A stretch of 64,000 bases of DNA. It comes from Pseudisothecium myosuroides (taxonomy: Eukaryota; Streptophyta; Bryopsida; Hypnales; Lembophyllaceae). The position numbers and the translations under genes are program-made. Shown here piece after piece: positions 1 through 11,473 of the stretch. The DNA is taken from positions 2,170,001 to 2,234,000 of the forward strand of contig OX637296.1 in NCBI GenBank assembly GCA_951799445.1, written 5' to 3'. The notes under the pieces are model-generated. The model made no database searches. It was not told where the DNA came from and saw only the letters and a list, made by a program, of their open reading frames with translations. The stretch's first letter is position 1; each line of letters begins with the position of its first letter.

Positions 1-776
1 TTCACCGGTGTGTCAAGGCTAAAGCCACTGAGCCAAAACTACACGTGCTTGTATTTTTATTATACTTAGTTTAAGCACTTGGATGTTAATGGTATCTCCA
101 TTCATGTATAGCATTATGAGAATACATTTTAAAATATGCTTCTATTTTAATATATTCTATAGAAATGTAACTTAGCATTATTCATGTGGGTTCATTTCCT
201 CCAAGAGTTAGATTAAGAAGGCAAAATATTTTTTGTGTTAATGGCTTAAGATTCAACCAACACGTTTATTAAATACTTTAGCAAAGCTATTTCTTGTAGG
301 TTTTGAAAGTCAAGACAAAATTATAAAGGTTGGCATCTAATCATATAGTGATTTAATAATGTCAAATTAACAAAAGTAGCTTCCAACTGTAACAACAACC
401 TTGAATGAATGTTTTCTTCAATTTTCCAAGACTAAAATAAAGACATCCTTAGTCATGTTGAATGATATTACAAACACTCGTGAAACGAATTGTAAACCCT
501 TGATTTTAATTGCTAATTCATCAAATGATTGTGTTAAGCAAGATGTTTGGATTCTTTTACACCTTTCAAATAAAATTCAAGTTTTAAATATTTAAAAAAT
601 ATATATATTCAGGATATGTAGAAGATACATAATTTCATCTTTGAAAAATGAAATAAAATGATTTCCATCCATATTCAAAGAAAAAGTAAAATAGAAGCAC
701 CTATTTCCAGTACTACATCCTAAACCAATCTCAAAAATACATACATCTAGAATTTTCAAAATTAATAGATTATTTA
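1..776. other. AT-rich intergenic, nothing recognised
   Basis: Only a short chance ORF (401-595). A phrase near the start (GTCAAGGCTAAAGCCACTGAGCC) resembles CTAGGTAAAAGCCATTGAGCC at about 58280, so it may be the edge of a dispersed repeat. Confidence 0.5.
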
Positions 777-2144
777 TAGTGGGGTCCCAATCAAAATGGC
801 GTTTTTGAAATCGCAGTGAAGGAAATTTTAGTGCTACCAACTTTGACAGCCTCCCAAGGGCTCAAAAATTGATCTTTGACTATGAATAGCATCATCTTTA
901 AGTTAATTATATGTGTAATAAATTTCAAGGCCAAATGATCTACACAAAAAAAGATATTCAAAATCTCCCAACATGTGTAGCCGTGATATTTTTTTTGCTA
1001 TTGCCAACTTTTGACACCCTCCCAAGGACTGAATTTTTTTTTCTATGAAATTTTTGGCATAGGACCATCTATATGTTGATTACATGTGTAAAAAATTTCA
1101 AGTCCAAAAGACCCCCACAAAAATAGATATTCAAAATCTCCCTACATGTGTAGTTGTGAGAAACAATTTCACTACTACCAACTTTGACACTATCCCAAGG
1201 GTTGAAAAATTGTTTATTTACCATGAAATTTTTATGATGAAATAATCTCTATGTTAATAACATGTGTGCCAAATTTCAAATTCAAAATAATCACATAAAA
1301 AAATATATGCTAATTCTACCATGTGTAGTTGTGAGAACGATTCTTCAACCCTTGGGATAGTGTCATTTTTGGGGTAAAATTTCACACGGATGTAGAAAAT
1401 TATTCTCACAACTACACATGTTGGTAGAATTAGAATATCTTTTCTTTGGTAAGTCTTTTGACCTTGAAATTTTGCATACATTTTATCAATATAGAGATGA
1501 TCTCATGCCAAAAATTTCATGATAAAATGTGTTTTTTTCAGCCCTTGGGATAGTGCCAAAGTTGGTAGTAGTGAAATTTTTTTCACAGTTGTATACATTG
1601 GTAGAACTAGCATATATTTTTTCGTGTGATTTTTTGGATTTGAAATTTGGCACACATGTTATTAACATAGAGATTATTTCATCATAAAAATTTCATGGTA
1701 AATAAACAATTTTTCAACCCTTGGGATATTGTCAAAGTTGGTAGTAGTGAAATTGTTTCTCACAACTACACATGTTGGGAGATTTTGAATATCTATTTTT
1801 GTGGGGGTCTTTTGGACTTGAAATTTTTTACACATGTAATCAACATATAGATGGTCCTATGCCAAAAATTTCATAGAAAAAAAAATTCAGTCCTTGGGAG
1901 GGTGTCAAAAGTTGGCAATAGCAAAAAAAATATCACGGCTACACATGCTGGGAGATTTTGAATATCTTTTTTTGTGTACATTATCTGGCCTTGAAATTTG
2001 GTACACATATAATTAACTTAAAGATGATGCTATTCATAGTCAAAGATCAATTTTTGAGCCCTTGGGAGGCTGTCAAAGTTGGTAGCACTAAAATTTTCTT
2101 CACTGCGATTTCGAAAATGCCATTTTGATTGGGACCCCACTGTA
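777..2144. mobile_element. 1.37 kb fold-back (hairpin) element of tandem ~170 bp modules
   Basis: The left arm starts AGTGGGGTCCCAATCAAAAT at about 778; the right arm ends with its inverse at about 2142. The arms match almost base for base for more than 500 bp. Each arm is itself a tandem array. CCAACTTTGACA-type words followed by CCTCCCAAGG recur at 837, 1004 and 1178, and the inverse recurs at about 1349, 1541, 1719, 1893 and 2059. The right arm therefore has about five modules and the left about three. No clear direct target duplication or coding frame. Probably a fold-back transposon; a long-hairpin RNA source is possible. Confidence 0.85.
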
Positions 2145-3399
2145 CATGACTATGAAGAAAATGGTTTTAGTTTCTCATTGGAATATTAGTTTGGTAAAGT
2201 ATCTCACTTTGAAAATTCATTGTTTCATTTGAACCTCTTTAATTGTATTTGCTTATTTGCAAAAAAAAGTCAATCTTGACTTGGGAGATATACTCTCTCA
2301 TTTATTCTATTGAAAAGACACTAGTAGAGAGTCGGTCCTCAAGCACCAAAGTGCCACATGCTCATATGGGCACAAAATTCCCATGTTTTCACTAGTGTTC
2401 CAAGACTAGCTTCCTAAACTTTCTACTACCTAGTGATAGGTGCCTCTACCTTAGAACATAAATATCAACAAACATTGAAATTGTGTACATGGTCTTTTTT
2501 TAAAAAAAAGCAAGGTGACCATTGCATTAAAAAACACAGTAAAATACAAAATACTCACCTGAGCCTCTCAAAGCACCCCAATCTCCAAGGGGGGCAGGGC
2601 ACTGTGTGTACATGGTCTTAGGTTGGGTTGTTTAGAGGGTAAAAACTTTATTTTGAAGCTTAACTTCAAAGCGTCATTGAGGACAAAAAGTGTCTTCTCG
2701 GTCTTTTAGGTGTAAAAATTTACAACTTCATGCAATTGAATGGAAAAATGTCCATTATAAGGTAGAACAACCTATTGTGGTAAGGAGACCCCATAGTGGA
2801 CACCTAGGGAATGACTTCATTATAAAAAAAATCAGTAAATGAGATTTTGGCCACAATGAATGACTTACTTGATAGTAATGGAGTGATTAGTGACCTCGTT
2901 AGGAACTTCTAACTTTCCAGTGTAATTTCATTATAGGAAGTGATTTTTTTAGGCTTTCCATATTAGAAATCATAGTGATTGCTTCACCTGTGTAACATGA
3001 GCATTATGGATATAGACTTTGTTGGTTCTAGGGTAGTCTATAGAATCTTTTGGGCCATGATGGAATGAACACTTCAAAAATTCATAACAAATTCATAGCA
3101 AATTCATATTTTGTTGAAAAATGTAATTTCAATTGCTCTTGTTGTTCTCACACTTGTCATTATGTAGAAAAAAAATTAAAGAAATTTCAGCAATGACATG
3201 AGGGCAAACTCCTAATTCTAATTAACCACAATGGGCTGCTTTTACCTTAGCTTGTGTAGATATTTGGCAGACCCGCCTTTCTAATGTGATCCTGTCCTCA
3301 CTAATTTGATAATTTTCCCACTTTCTATGCTAGTTCAAGGCTTAACCTTCGGGATTTTTTTTGAAAGTAACGGTGTAAACCTTTTTTTTTTAAAGAATT
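2145..3399. other. AT-rich intergenic, nothing recognised
   Basis: No coding frame of note. CACCATAG/TAAGGTAGAACAACC near 2758 resembles AATAAGGTAGAACAACC near 55030, and GTGCCTCTACCTTAG near 2440 looks like a lone AAGGTAG-family end. Confidence 0.4.
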
Positions 3400-3403
3400 T
3401 TAA

Positions 3404-4305
3404 CCCCTAAAGGACCAAACACCGTTTTTTGACAACATAGCGATTTGGGGCAGCTCACTATGAACGGAGTTTTTATTTTGTTTTTTTGAAATTTTCACAC
3501 AAGATGTGCCCGAGGAGTAGCTTTAAGGCCCAACAATTTTCATAACTTTTGACTATATGTCATTTTCATTGGTCAGCAGGCAACCAGGCAACTCAAAAAA
3601 CTTCTTTAAAAATCACTTTTTATAAAAATAAAAATTTGAAATTGGTTCTTTAGATTTATATGTGCGCAGGAAGCTTTAAATCATTCCATTATGAGTAATG
3701 AGATGAAAATTATGAGGAGTCTTAGTTTGAAGGTTGTTATGGAATCTCTACTCTAAAATAAATTTTTAAGTTGTTTATTTCATTCAATTTCAATATTTTT
3801 GGAAAAAAATAAAATTGTAGGATGTAGATTGTTTATTACAACATTATAACCATTGGGATTGGCATTTTTCAATTCCATAAATAACTTCTCAACAATTTAG
3901 TATTTTGAATAATTCTCTACCTCTTTCTATTTACTATTTTTTTCCTATATGTTGCACAATTCCAAATGATCTGAAAATTTTCAAGCATCTAGCCAACTTG
4001 CCTTGAAGAATGAATCCAAAGAGTAACAACCATTTTGGATATTTTTTTAATTCAAATGTGACCTTGTGAAGTGCAACTGCCTAGATTTTTGCAGGGACAA
4101 AAAAGGGATTTTTCTCAATTCAAACGCTAATATCTTGCAATCCACAAAATGGAAATTTTTGAATTTTTTTTCACAACCTCTCAAACTAGTGTATTACAAA
4201 ATCCTACGATTACACTTTTCCAAAAATGTTTTTTTTCTTCTAAAATTTGGTACTTGTATTAGGAATGGTAGTTTTGGTGAAAACATAGTCTCTGACCTTT
4301 AGGGA
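3404..4305. mobile_element. TTAA-flanked piggyBac-like MITE (copy A)
   Basis: TTAA at 3400-3403 and 4306-4309. The left end is CCCCTAAAGGACCAAACACC and the right end, reversed, is TCCCTAAAGGTCAGAGAC. The interior is AT-rich and non-coding and shares long text with the copies at 60344 and 61420 in the opposite orientation, for example GCTAATATCTTGCAAT and TATGTTGCACAATTCC. About 902 bp. Confidence 0.82.
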
Positions 4306-4351
4306 TTAAAGAAAGGTGTAAATTCAGAGGAAAGGAAAATACAAGACGGTG

Positions 4352-4764
4352 TAAGGTAGTGTGCTCTAAAAGCAAGCGGCCTCTTCAAATCGATCCTATA
4401 TTTAGGTCTTAAATGGATATTAGTTGGTTCTTAAATGGACCTCTCAAGCCATTGAGAGAATCGAGAGAAAAGCTTTATTTATTTCAAGAGTTAATCATTG
4501 ACCTTCATTTACTCAAATCACTTTAGAAGTTGCAAGTGGTCAGATTTTGGAAGACCTAGGGTCACAAATAGGTGCCTACAACAATTTTTTTTGAAAATTC
4601 ATGAGTAATTCAAAAACGATTCAAAAAATATGAAACCACTTGTGTAACATTCCGCATCCATTTTTCTTTCTCTGAAAAATGATCCAAAAATACTTCTGTT
4701 CAAGGAAACCTGTGAAAAAGGCAGATCAGTCCTTAAATGGTCGCTTTTAGGCCATACTACCTTA
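4352..4764. mobile_element. AAGGTAG-ended MITE
   Basis: Left TAAGGTAGTGTGCTCTAAAA and right TTTTAGGCCATACTACCTTA form imperfect inverted ends. The interior contains CTTAAATGG words shared with the 5111 element. Non-coding. Confidence 0.6.
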
Positions 4765-5110
4765 AACCTTTTCAACCTTGGGATCTTTGTGTGCTGTGCT
4801 TGAACTCGTTTGACCGAGTGTTTCTGGCAGTTTTCTGAAATAATTCTTCACGTTGCAATAACATTCTTGGAGACCAATTATATACTTGTTTAGAATCTAA
4901 TGAACGATTTAATTTAAATTTGTTTTTGAACGTCTCAATAACAACTGTTGGGAATGTACTTAACTTAACTTAGTTTCATTGGGTGCACCACTGTCAATTG
5001 AGAGATTGGTAGCAGCAGCCGTCTTTGGACATTGATTCACCTGCGTCGTGCTTAATTCCCTTAATAAATGGCTTATAGTATTTTCCTGTTCTTGGATTCT
5101 ACAATCTGGC

Positions 5111-5441
5111 TAAGGTAGGAGGTCCTTAAATGGAGCAGGCATTAAAATGGAGCCCTAACTGAAATGTAAACTGTTTGTACATGTTATTTTTTCATAGCCT
5201 CCATCAATGTACAGACCGTGTACATTTTAGCTAGGGCACCATTTTAGAGCCCTATGCCATTTCAACTTCAAAATTTTTTAACTAATTCAAAAAAGCATGA
5301 AAAAATATGAAACGACTTGGGTTAGATGTCAGTTCAATCTGTTTTTCAAGGAAAATTGACTGAAAAAAATTTCAAGATATTTCACCACCTCAAAATTCAG
5401 TTCCAGCCCTTAAATGCTCCACTATAGGACCTCCTACCTTA
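5111..5441. mobile_element. AAGGTAGGAGGTCC-ended MITE
   Basis: Left TAAGGTAGGAGGTCC and right GGACCTCCTACCTTA are perfect inverted ends of 15 bp. Further in, CTTAAATGGAGC faces TTAAATGCTCC. 331 bp. A related copy lies at 34208-34524. Target duplication is ambiguous (TA or TWA). Confidence 0.75.
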
Positions 5442-5778
5442 CTACTTAACTTAAATGCTTGGAAGCCTACAACCTGCCCTATGCAACATGTCTGTCAAAA
5501 CAAATTATTCTACGTAAATAATTGTTTTTAAACTAAACTTTGCATCACCGTCTTAGAGCATCTTCCATGCAACACAACAAATGCTTTGGCAAATGTATTC
5601 CTAACTTCTCTTTTGATAGGTTTGAAATTAGAGCTTGAGACTACTATCATTACATGTGCATAAAAAATGACACCAAAATAGACACCAAAATATCCAAATT
5701 TGGACTTGAGACATTGGAAATATCCCCACTATCATTAAAAAAACAAAATTATAAAGTGCCTCAACAATTCATGCTTAA

Positions 5779-6709
5779 CCCCTAAAGGCCCGTTGTCCCT
5801 TCGGGGGACAAATGCGTTTTTGGGCAGGTACCTACGAGCTGAAATTGTGTTCTGATTTTTTGAATTTTTTTTTGAAGATAGAAAAATTGATAAGCTTTGT
5901 GGGAATATAATTTTTTTCTCAATCGGTGCCCGGGAAAAAGAGTTATGACCAAATAAGCTCAAAACAAGGGACGGGGGGCAGCCCGGGCAGCAAAAAAAAA
6001 ATGGACAAAAATTTGAATTTTTTTAAAATATTTTTTTTCTCATAGATTATATTTTTGTCTATCTAAAAAGCTTTGATTCATTTCATTTGGATATGTTATG
6101 AGAAAGTTATGGACATTCTTGTTTTTCGGGCAGTTTGAGCATCTTCTTGAAAAAAATAACTTGTAGGACTCATTTTTGAATGCAATTTTTCAAATTTTTC
6201 AAATTTTTTTTTGGAATGGTTTAGTTTACTTGCTAGAACAATCTCACCATTGGGATTAGTGCATTTTAATTCCATCTAAGAGATATTAATATTTTAGATT
6301 TTCCTTCTATCTCGTACCTACTTCTACTTAACAATTTTTTAAAGGATGAAAATTAAGTTTTTTTGAGTTTCTTTTTTTCCCCTAGACTCTCAACTCAATT
6401 CTCCACTATAAAGATTTAAAGCTCAAAACGCTGTAGTGCAAAAATTTTAAGTTAAAAATGTTTAAAGTCAAAAAATCTGGTCCGGCAATGTGCTGAAAAA
6501 CTTGTTTTTTCCACTTTAAACGCAGATATCTTGCAATCTGTGTGGTCAAAAATTCTGAAATTTTTTCCACACATTCTCATACCAATTAGGTGTAAGATCC
6601 TACGGTTAGATGTGAAAAAAAAACAATTTTAATTTTTTTTTACTTTTTGCTATAGAAATGGCAGTTTTGAGTGTTTTTTGGCAGAAAAAAGGCCTTGGGC
6701 CTTTAAGGG
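5779..6709. mobile_element. TTAA-flanked piggyBac-like MITE (copy B)
   Basis: TTAA at 5775-5778 and 6710-6713. Ends are CCCCTAAAGGCCCGTTGTCC and, at the right, GGGCCTTTAAGGG. About 931 bp, almost the same length and sequence as the copy at 62331-63263. Both begin with a CGTTGTCCCTTCGGGGGACA block. Confidence 0.85.
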
Positions 6710-7506
6710 TTAAGAAAGAAAATTGTGATGAATGGCATAATGCATTTGCAAAATTTGTTAGGCCAATAATAAAATAAAATCGATAGTGTCAATGTACAAC
6801 ATATTCACTTTTCTAAGTGCCCACAAATACCACAATGTAAACTTGTCCCCTATTTGTGATTGTTTAGACCATCTGTTCACATTTAATCCATGTAGAAAGC
6901 ACTCAAGCAAATGAAGTCGATTCTTATTGTGAGGTCATGTAGAAAAAATGAAAAAAACAAGCTTTGGATTCAATGGGAAGCATTTTTTTTCTATTTGATA
7001 AGAGAGACACATTCTATGTTAGATTTTAATGTGTATATGCTTGGATTTATGTATGTATATCTAATATCTAAAAAAATATTTTTTTAAGAACCTATTTGAC
7101 TATAATCTTATCCAAGAAGAGAGCGAAGCGAAAACATTGTTTGTAAATCCTACCTGTTGGATAATTTGTTCAATAAAGTTAGGCACGTACACTGAGTAGC
7201 ATTCTTCCTACTATATTTTATGGCGCACGTGTATCATAGAGGGAAGGTGAAGTAGAAGTGTGATAAAATACACTTAAACTCATTCATACATTAGTTTTAT
7301 TTTTATGTTTGAAAAGTTTACAATATCACAAAACTATCAAAAACAACATTCTTGCAACCAAAAGAGGAAGATTGAGTCAAACAAAACTTGAAATTCAATA
7401 TGGTTTTGTGTGGTTACAGTTGTTTAGAAATAGATCTTCCTATAGCTCCCACAATAAACTCTTGAAGACATTCATAATCCACCCACTACATTCCATGATG
7501 GATTAA

Positions 7507-8076
7507 CCTCTAAAGGAACGAATGACCGTTGAATGTACGCAAGTAATCTTGGGTAGGTACATATGAAGTCATTTTCTAATGGATGTTCTTCAAATTTTGA
7601 CACAAGGTGTAAACATGTACCTCTTTTTGTATGAATATTTTTTTTCTTCTGATTAGGTGCCCAATTCAAAAGTTATACTATCCTGAACTTTTGGAGTAGT
7701 TTGGGTAGCTTTGAGCAAAATTGCAAAACTCCTCTCATAATTTTGAAATTTGGCAGGTATGTAACTAACATGATAAAGATGCAAATGTAAAAAAAAATCA
7801 TGTGTAGTATAAAAATCTCACTTTAATAGGAGGAATTAAAGTCTTCTGGCTATGTCGGGCAAGATCTGAATTTTTTTTCTAGCTTCAAATGTTATAATCT
7901 TTCAATCTATGTAGTCAAAGCTTCTAGATTTTTTTTACACATTCCCATTGTAGTCTAGTACAAATTTTTACAGTTAAATTTTGAAAAAAAACTTTTATTT
8001 TCATTCTTTTTCACTTCCCTGAAAAGTGACAAATTTTCACAATCTATGCCCAAAATGTGCCTTTGTCTTTTAGGGG
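7507..8076. mobile_element. TTAA-type MITE (copy C, 570 bp)
   Basis: TTAA at 7503-7506 and a degenerate TTAT at 8077-8080. The left end is CCTCTAAAGGAACG and the right end is GTCTTTTAGGGG. Internal blocks such as GGTAGGTACATATGA relate it to copy B in shortened form. Confidence 0.7.
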
Positions 8077-8080
8077 TTAT

Positions 8081-11000
8081 AGTAAACATGGAATGAATAG
8101 CTCTAGAATATCAATGAAAAAGGTGATTCATAATACACACCTACGGTTACTTGGGCAAAAGTGAATTGACCCCGTGATTGCCCCGCAATTTACCTCTAGG
8201 GAAAACACTAAATTTTTTTATTTGCTATCAATGATAAAATTTGGAAATTTGGAATTCATATTTGCAATCAGATGCCCCGAATTACAGGGAAGAGGTGAAG
8301 AAATACAAAACTACATGGCATAAAATAACGGGCAATTTTTCACATTTACCCATTTACAATGAGGGGGTCTGCCTCGGCTTTTACTTGGTTCGGCTCAAAT
8401 TTCTCCCTGGACTGCTTGAACTGCATTTAGTATCTTGGAAATATCATGGACGGTTCATTGAAGGAAACTTCAAGGAAGATCTTTCAATCTGCGGCAGTAG
8501 AAAAAAAAACACAGGAGCAAGAGTAATGATGGACGGATTGTTCATCACTTCCAATCACAAAGGAGAAAACTGAACAAGACTACAGTAGAGGAACTGAACT
8601 TGTCAACTTAAGAAGTACTCCGTAATACGAACCTATGTTATGATACCAAGTGGCTTTGTATTCCTGAGAACGGGGGCTAAAGTAAAAAAGCTCAGGTCAA
8701 TAGAAAATGTAGCCGACCACTAATTGTAAAGGAACGACATAATGAGATCCACGGGAGCTGAATTTAGACCGACAGGACTAGATATGGTATGGGAGGTCTA
8801 CAGGAGGGAAAATGAGATATAATTGCGTATACAGACAAGTATTCTGATAATTCGCAGGAACGCAGGGGGGAATTGACCCCGCCTCTTTTATATTAAGTTA
8901 AGTCTATGGAATCTCCGGCTCTCACTCCACCTCCTGTTCTTCCTCCCTTTTACGTACGAGACCAGGGGCGGGGGAACCCGCACAATACGGCATATCTCAT
9001 CCAAGCCAATTGCACCACAAGCACACTCGGCCCTCTCCAAAATAGGGACTTAAGTTACTTACCCATCAATTCCTTTGGAGGCGAATGTGGTTGAGTCTGT
9101 CAGACCGTGACGGACCAAGTCGCTCGCCCTGTAAGTAGAAGTTCCAATTTCAGTTTCAGGACGACAATATTTACTTCAGAATTCGATTCTTAACATGCGA
9201 GAAGTTAAAACCAATATAGTAGTTTCTAGCATTCGAATCAAGCTGTCGACTCTGACTTTTCTACAGCAATTGCCAAGCTTGGGAAATTTGATAAGTATTG
9301 ACTGTTTCTATAAGCTATCACAAACTGCAACATCGGGTTCCAACTCTAGAATGTATAGAACTCACACATGCTTTGTTCCTTTCGCGGGGGAGCGTACACC
9401 TGCAGCTTTACTGGAAAACATAGATAATTTATCACCAGGAAACCGTGTCCTCTCGGTTTATTCTGGGACTTTGCATTGGTATAAATGTCCTCTGCTCCAA
9501 AAAAAAGAGAGCTTACACGTGCAACTTGCAAAACTTATTTTTTAATAATATGAAAAAAACACTAGAAAATGATCAGAATCTCCCTACAGTTAGGCAGATG
9601 CTATACCGTACGCAGATACACCAACACTCCTGTGAAATTCAGAGGAGCAAAACTGCAAAAGGGCATCATCCTTACATCCTTCGAATGGTAAATGCAACAT
9701 GAGCATTTATCGCATTATCAGGGGGTTTCCACTACTTACTATGCACAGTACCACTATCATTTGCAGACGACGACATAGTGAATAGAAGATTCGCAGGATT
9801 CACTTAATGGGTGCAGCTACCGTAATGACCGAAAGTCAAATCCAGGTCCAAGCTTAATTACGATCTGTCTACAATATGCTGGAGAGTGCCACGGCTCATA
9901 AAATGCAAACAAACACAGAGGGACACCCCTCCGAGGCTCCGACAAGTGAAATGCACTAATTACTGTATGGCGTACCTTGGTGACCTTGCGTACCTTCCAA
10001 TGCTATCAGGGACTCAGGGAATATGCTTTTCGAAGTTATATACACGTACCTGGGCGAGTGGAAGAGCCAAATGTTGTACGTAAAGATACGGAACAGCAGC
10101 AGAAGTCCAGAGGAAGAGGGTCAAGTAACGGTGAGTTGAAACAAAAGACTGGTGACAGCGTCTGTGGGACTCGAGACTTCAAACTTCATAAGTTCCAGTC
10201 CCCGTAGCAAAACATCACGATTCCCGAAATGTACCCTGAAGGCGAGAAAATTAAAGCTGATACGAAGGAATTTTCAGTGCGATATGTTCCAGGAGATCCG
10301 CCAGGAGGGCCCTTGCAAAACCCAGTTGAATTGTCCTCAGTTGGACAGACTTGATGGAGGATAACACCAAACTGTGTCCCACCTGGTGTCCAACTTCCGA
10401 TTAATTCGAAGGGACCCGAACAGACTCAAAAGAAAAGTGGGAAGATGAGCACGAACCAGTTAGCTGCTAGACATTTACAATTGCCTCATTTAGACGTCAC
10501 CTCAATATCACCGCCCACCTGCAGTGCCTTTAGCTTTCCATTGCTCGAGGCAGTAGATGGCGAGAACGTATTGAGCTTCTGCAAGCTGAAGCTAACCTTG
10601 TTCACAGCACTCAAAGAGGGCCCATTCAAAGTCATTGGAAGCAAGCCCTGACATAGATTCGTCAGGAGAACCTCATATCTAATCGTAAATTCGTATTCGT
10701 TCTTGCAACTTGTCTGTTCCAATTTTTCCATACGCTTCGGTAGATCGGCATCTGTGATGCTCACCAGATGAAGGACATAAAGGCTCCACTATGAGGATAA
10801 TGTTAATGACGAGATAATCAATCTCTATTACTAAGTTCATTCCAGTAAAAGTGACCAGACATACACTGTTATTCACTCAATTCAGAACGCCCAAATAAGA
10901 GAGTTCTCTCCTTCCAACTTGTCTGAATGGTAGCCCACCGTCGCAGAATATCAAAATCCGTCCTCAAGGAATACTCAACATGGATTACTCCCTCTGTTTC

Positions 11001-11473
11001 TGAAAAAGACCCGGGTTTCCTTTGTATTTTACAAAGGAAACCCGGGTCTTTTTCAGAAACAGAGGGAGTATTAAACCTCAGCAACTGCAGGGTCACATTC
11101 AAGACAAATCTGGCAGAGACCGACAAGAATCAACACTCAGTAAAAAAAAAGGGCCAGATCTAATAAAAGATAACAATATGCAGAGACTGTGGCGTAACAA
11201 AAACGTTTGCTCAGTGCTCGACTTGGAACAAAATGACTACTCTCATTCAGGATGTCTGGTCTAATTGGCCATAACCGGTAAACATAATCCTGCAGATGAC
11301 TCATAGTGTTGCTGGAGACTGATAAAAATCAACATCAAGGTCACTAGGACATCTTAATATATCGTCCGTTTTCCTATACTCTCGTCTGGTGTTTTGAGCT
11401 AGTTCTAAAAATATAAGCTCAAATAAACCCTTGTGGCACAATTGGATAGGAACCAACCAAATACAGGCCATTT
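8081..11473. other. Less AT-rich tract downstream of LSM3, no gene recognised
   Basis: Base composition and word use resemble intron or UTR rather than the AT-rich flanks. The first ~90 bp (8176-8270) repeat text found at 39010-39098 (ATGATAAAATTTG, GAATTCATA.TTGCAAT). It contains only short ORFs, the longest 110 codons at 8241, with no family likeness, plus the Stowaway hairpin. Confidence 0.45.
10988..11068. mobile_element. 81 bp perfect-hairpin Stowaway-like MITE
   Basis: TA at 10986-10987 and 11069-11070 flank CTCCCTCTGTTTCTGAAAAA and its exact inverse. The two arms pair almost completely around a short ATTTT-like loop. The terminal CTCCCTC and TA target are the Stowaway (Tc1/mariner) signature. 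The lack of mismatches points to recent insertion. Confidence 0.88.

Noticed and set aside
777..2144. Pair of LTRs
   Set aside because: The repeats are inverted, not direct, and nothing codes between them.
10988..11068. microRNA precursor
   Set aside because: The hairpin is perfect, TA-bounded and has Stowaway ends, so a MITE explains it better; a small-RNA role is only a possibility.
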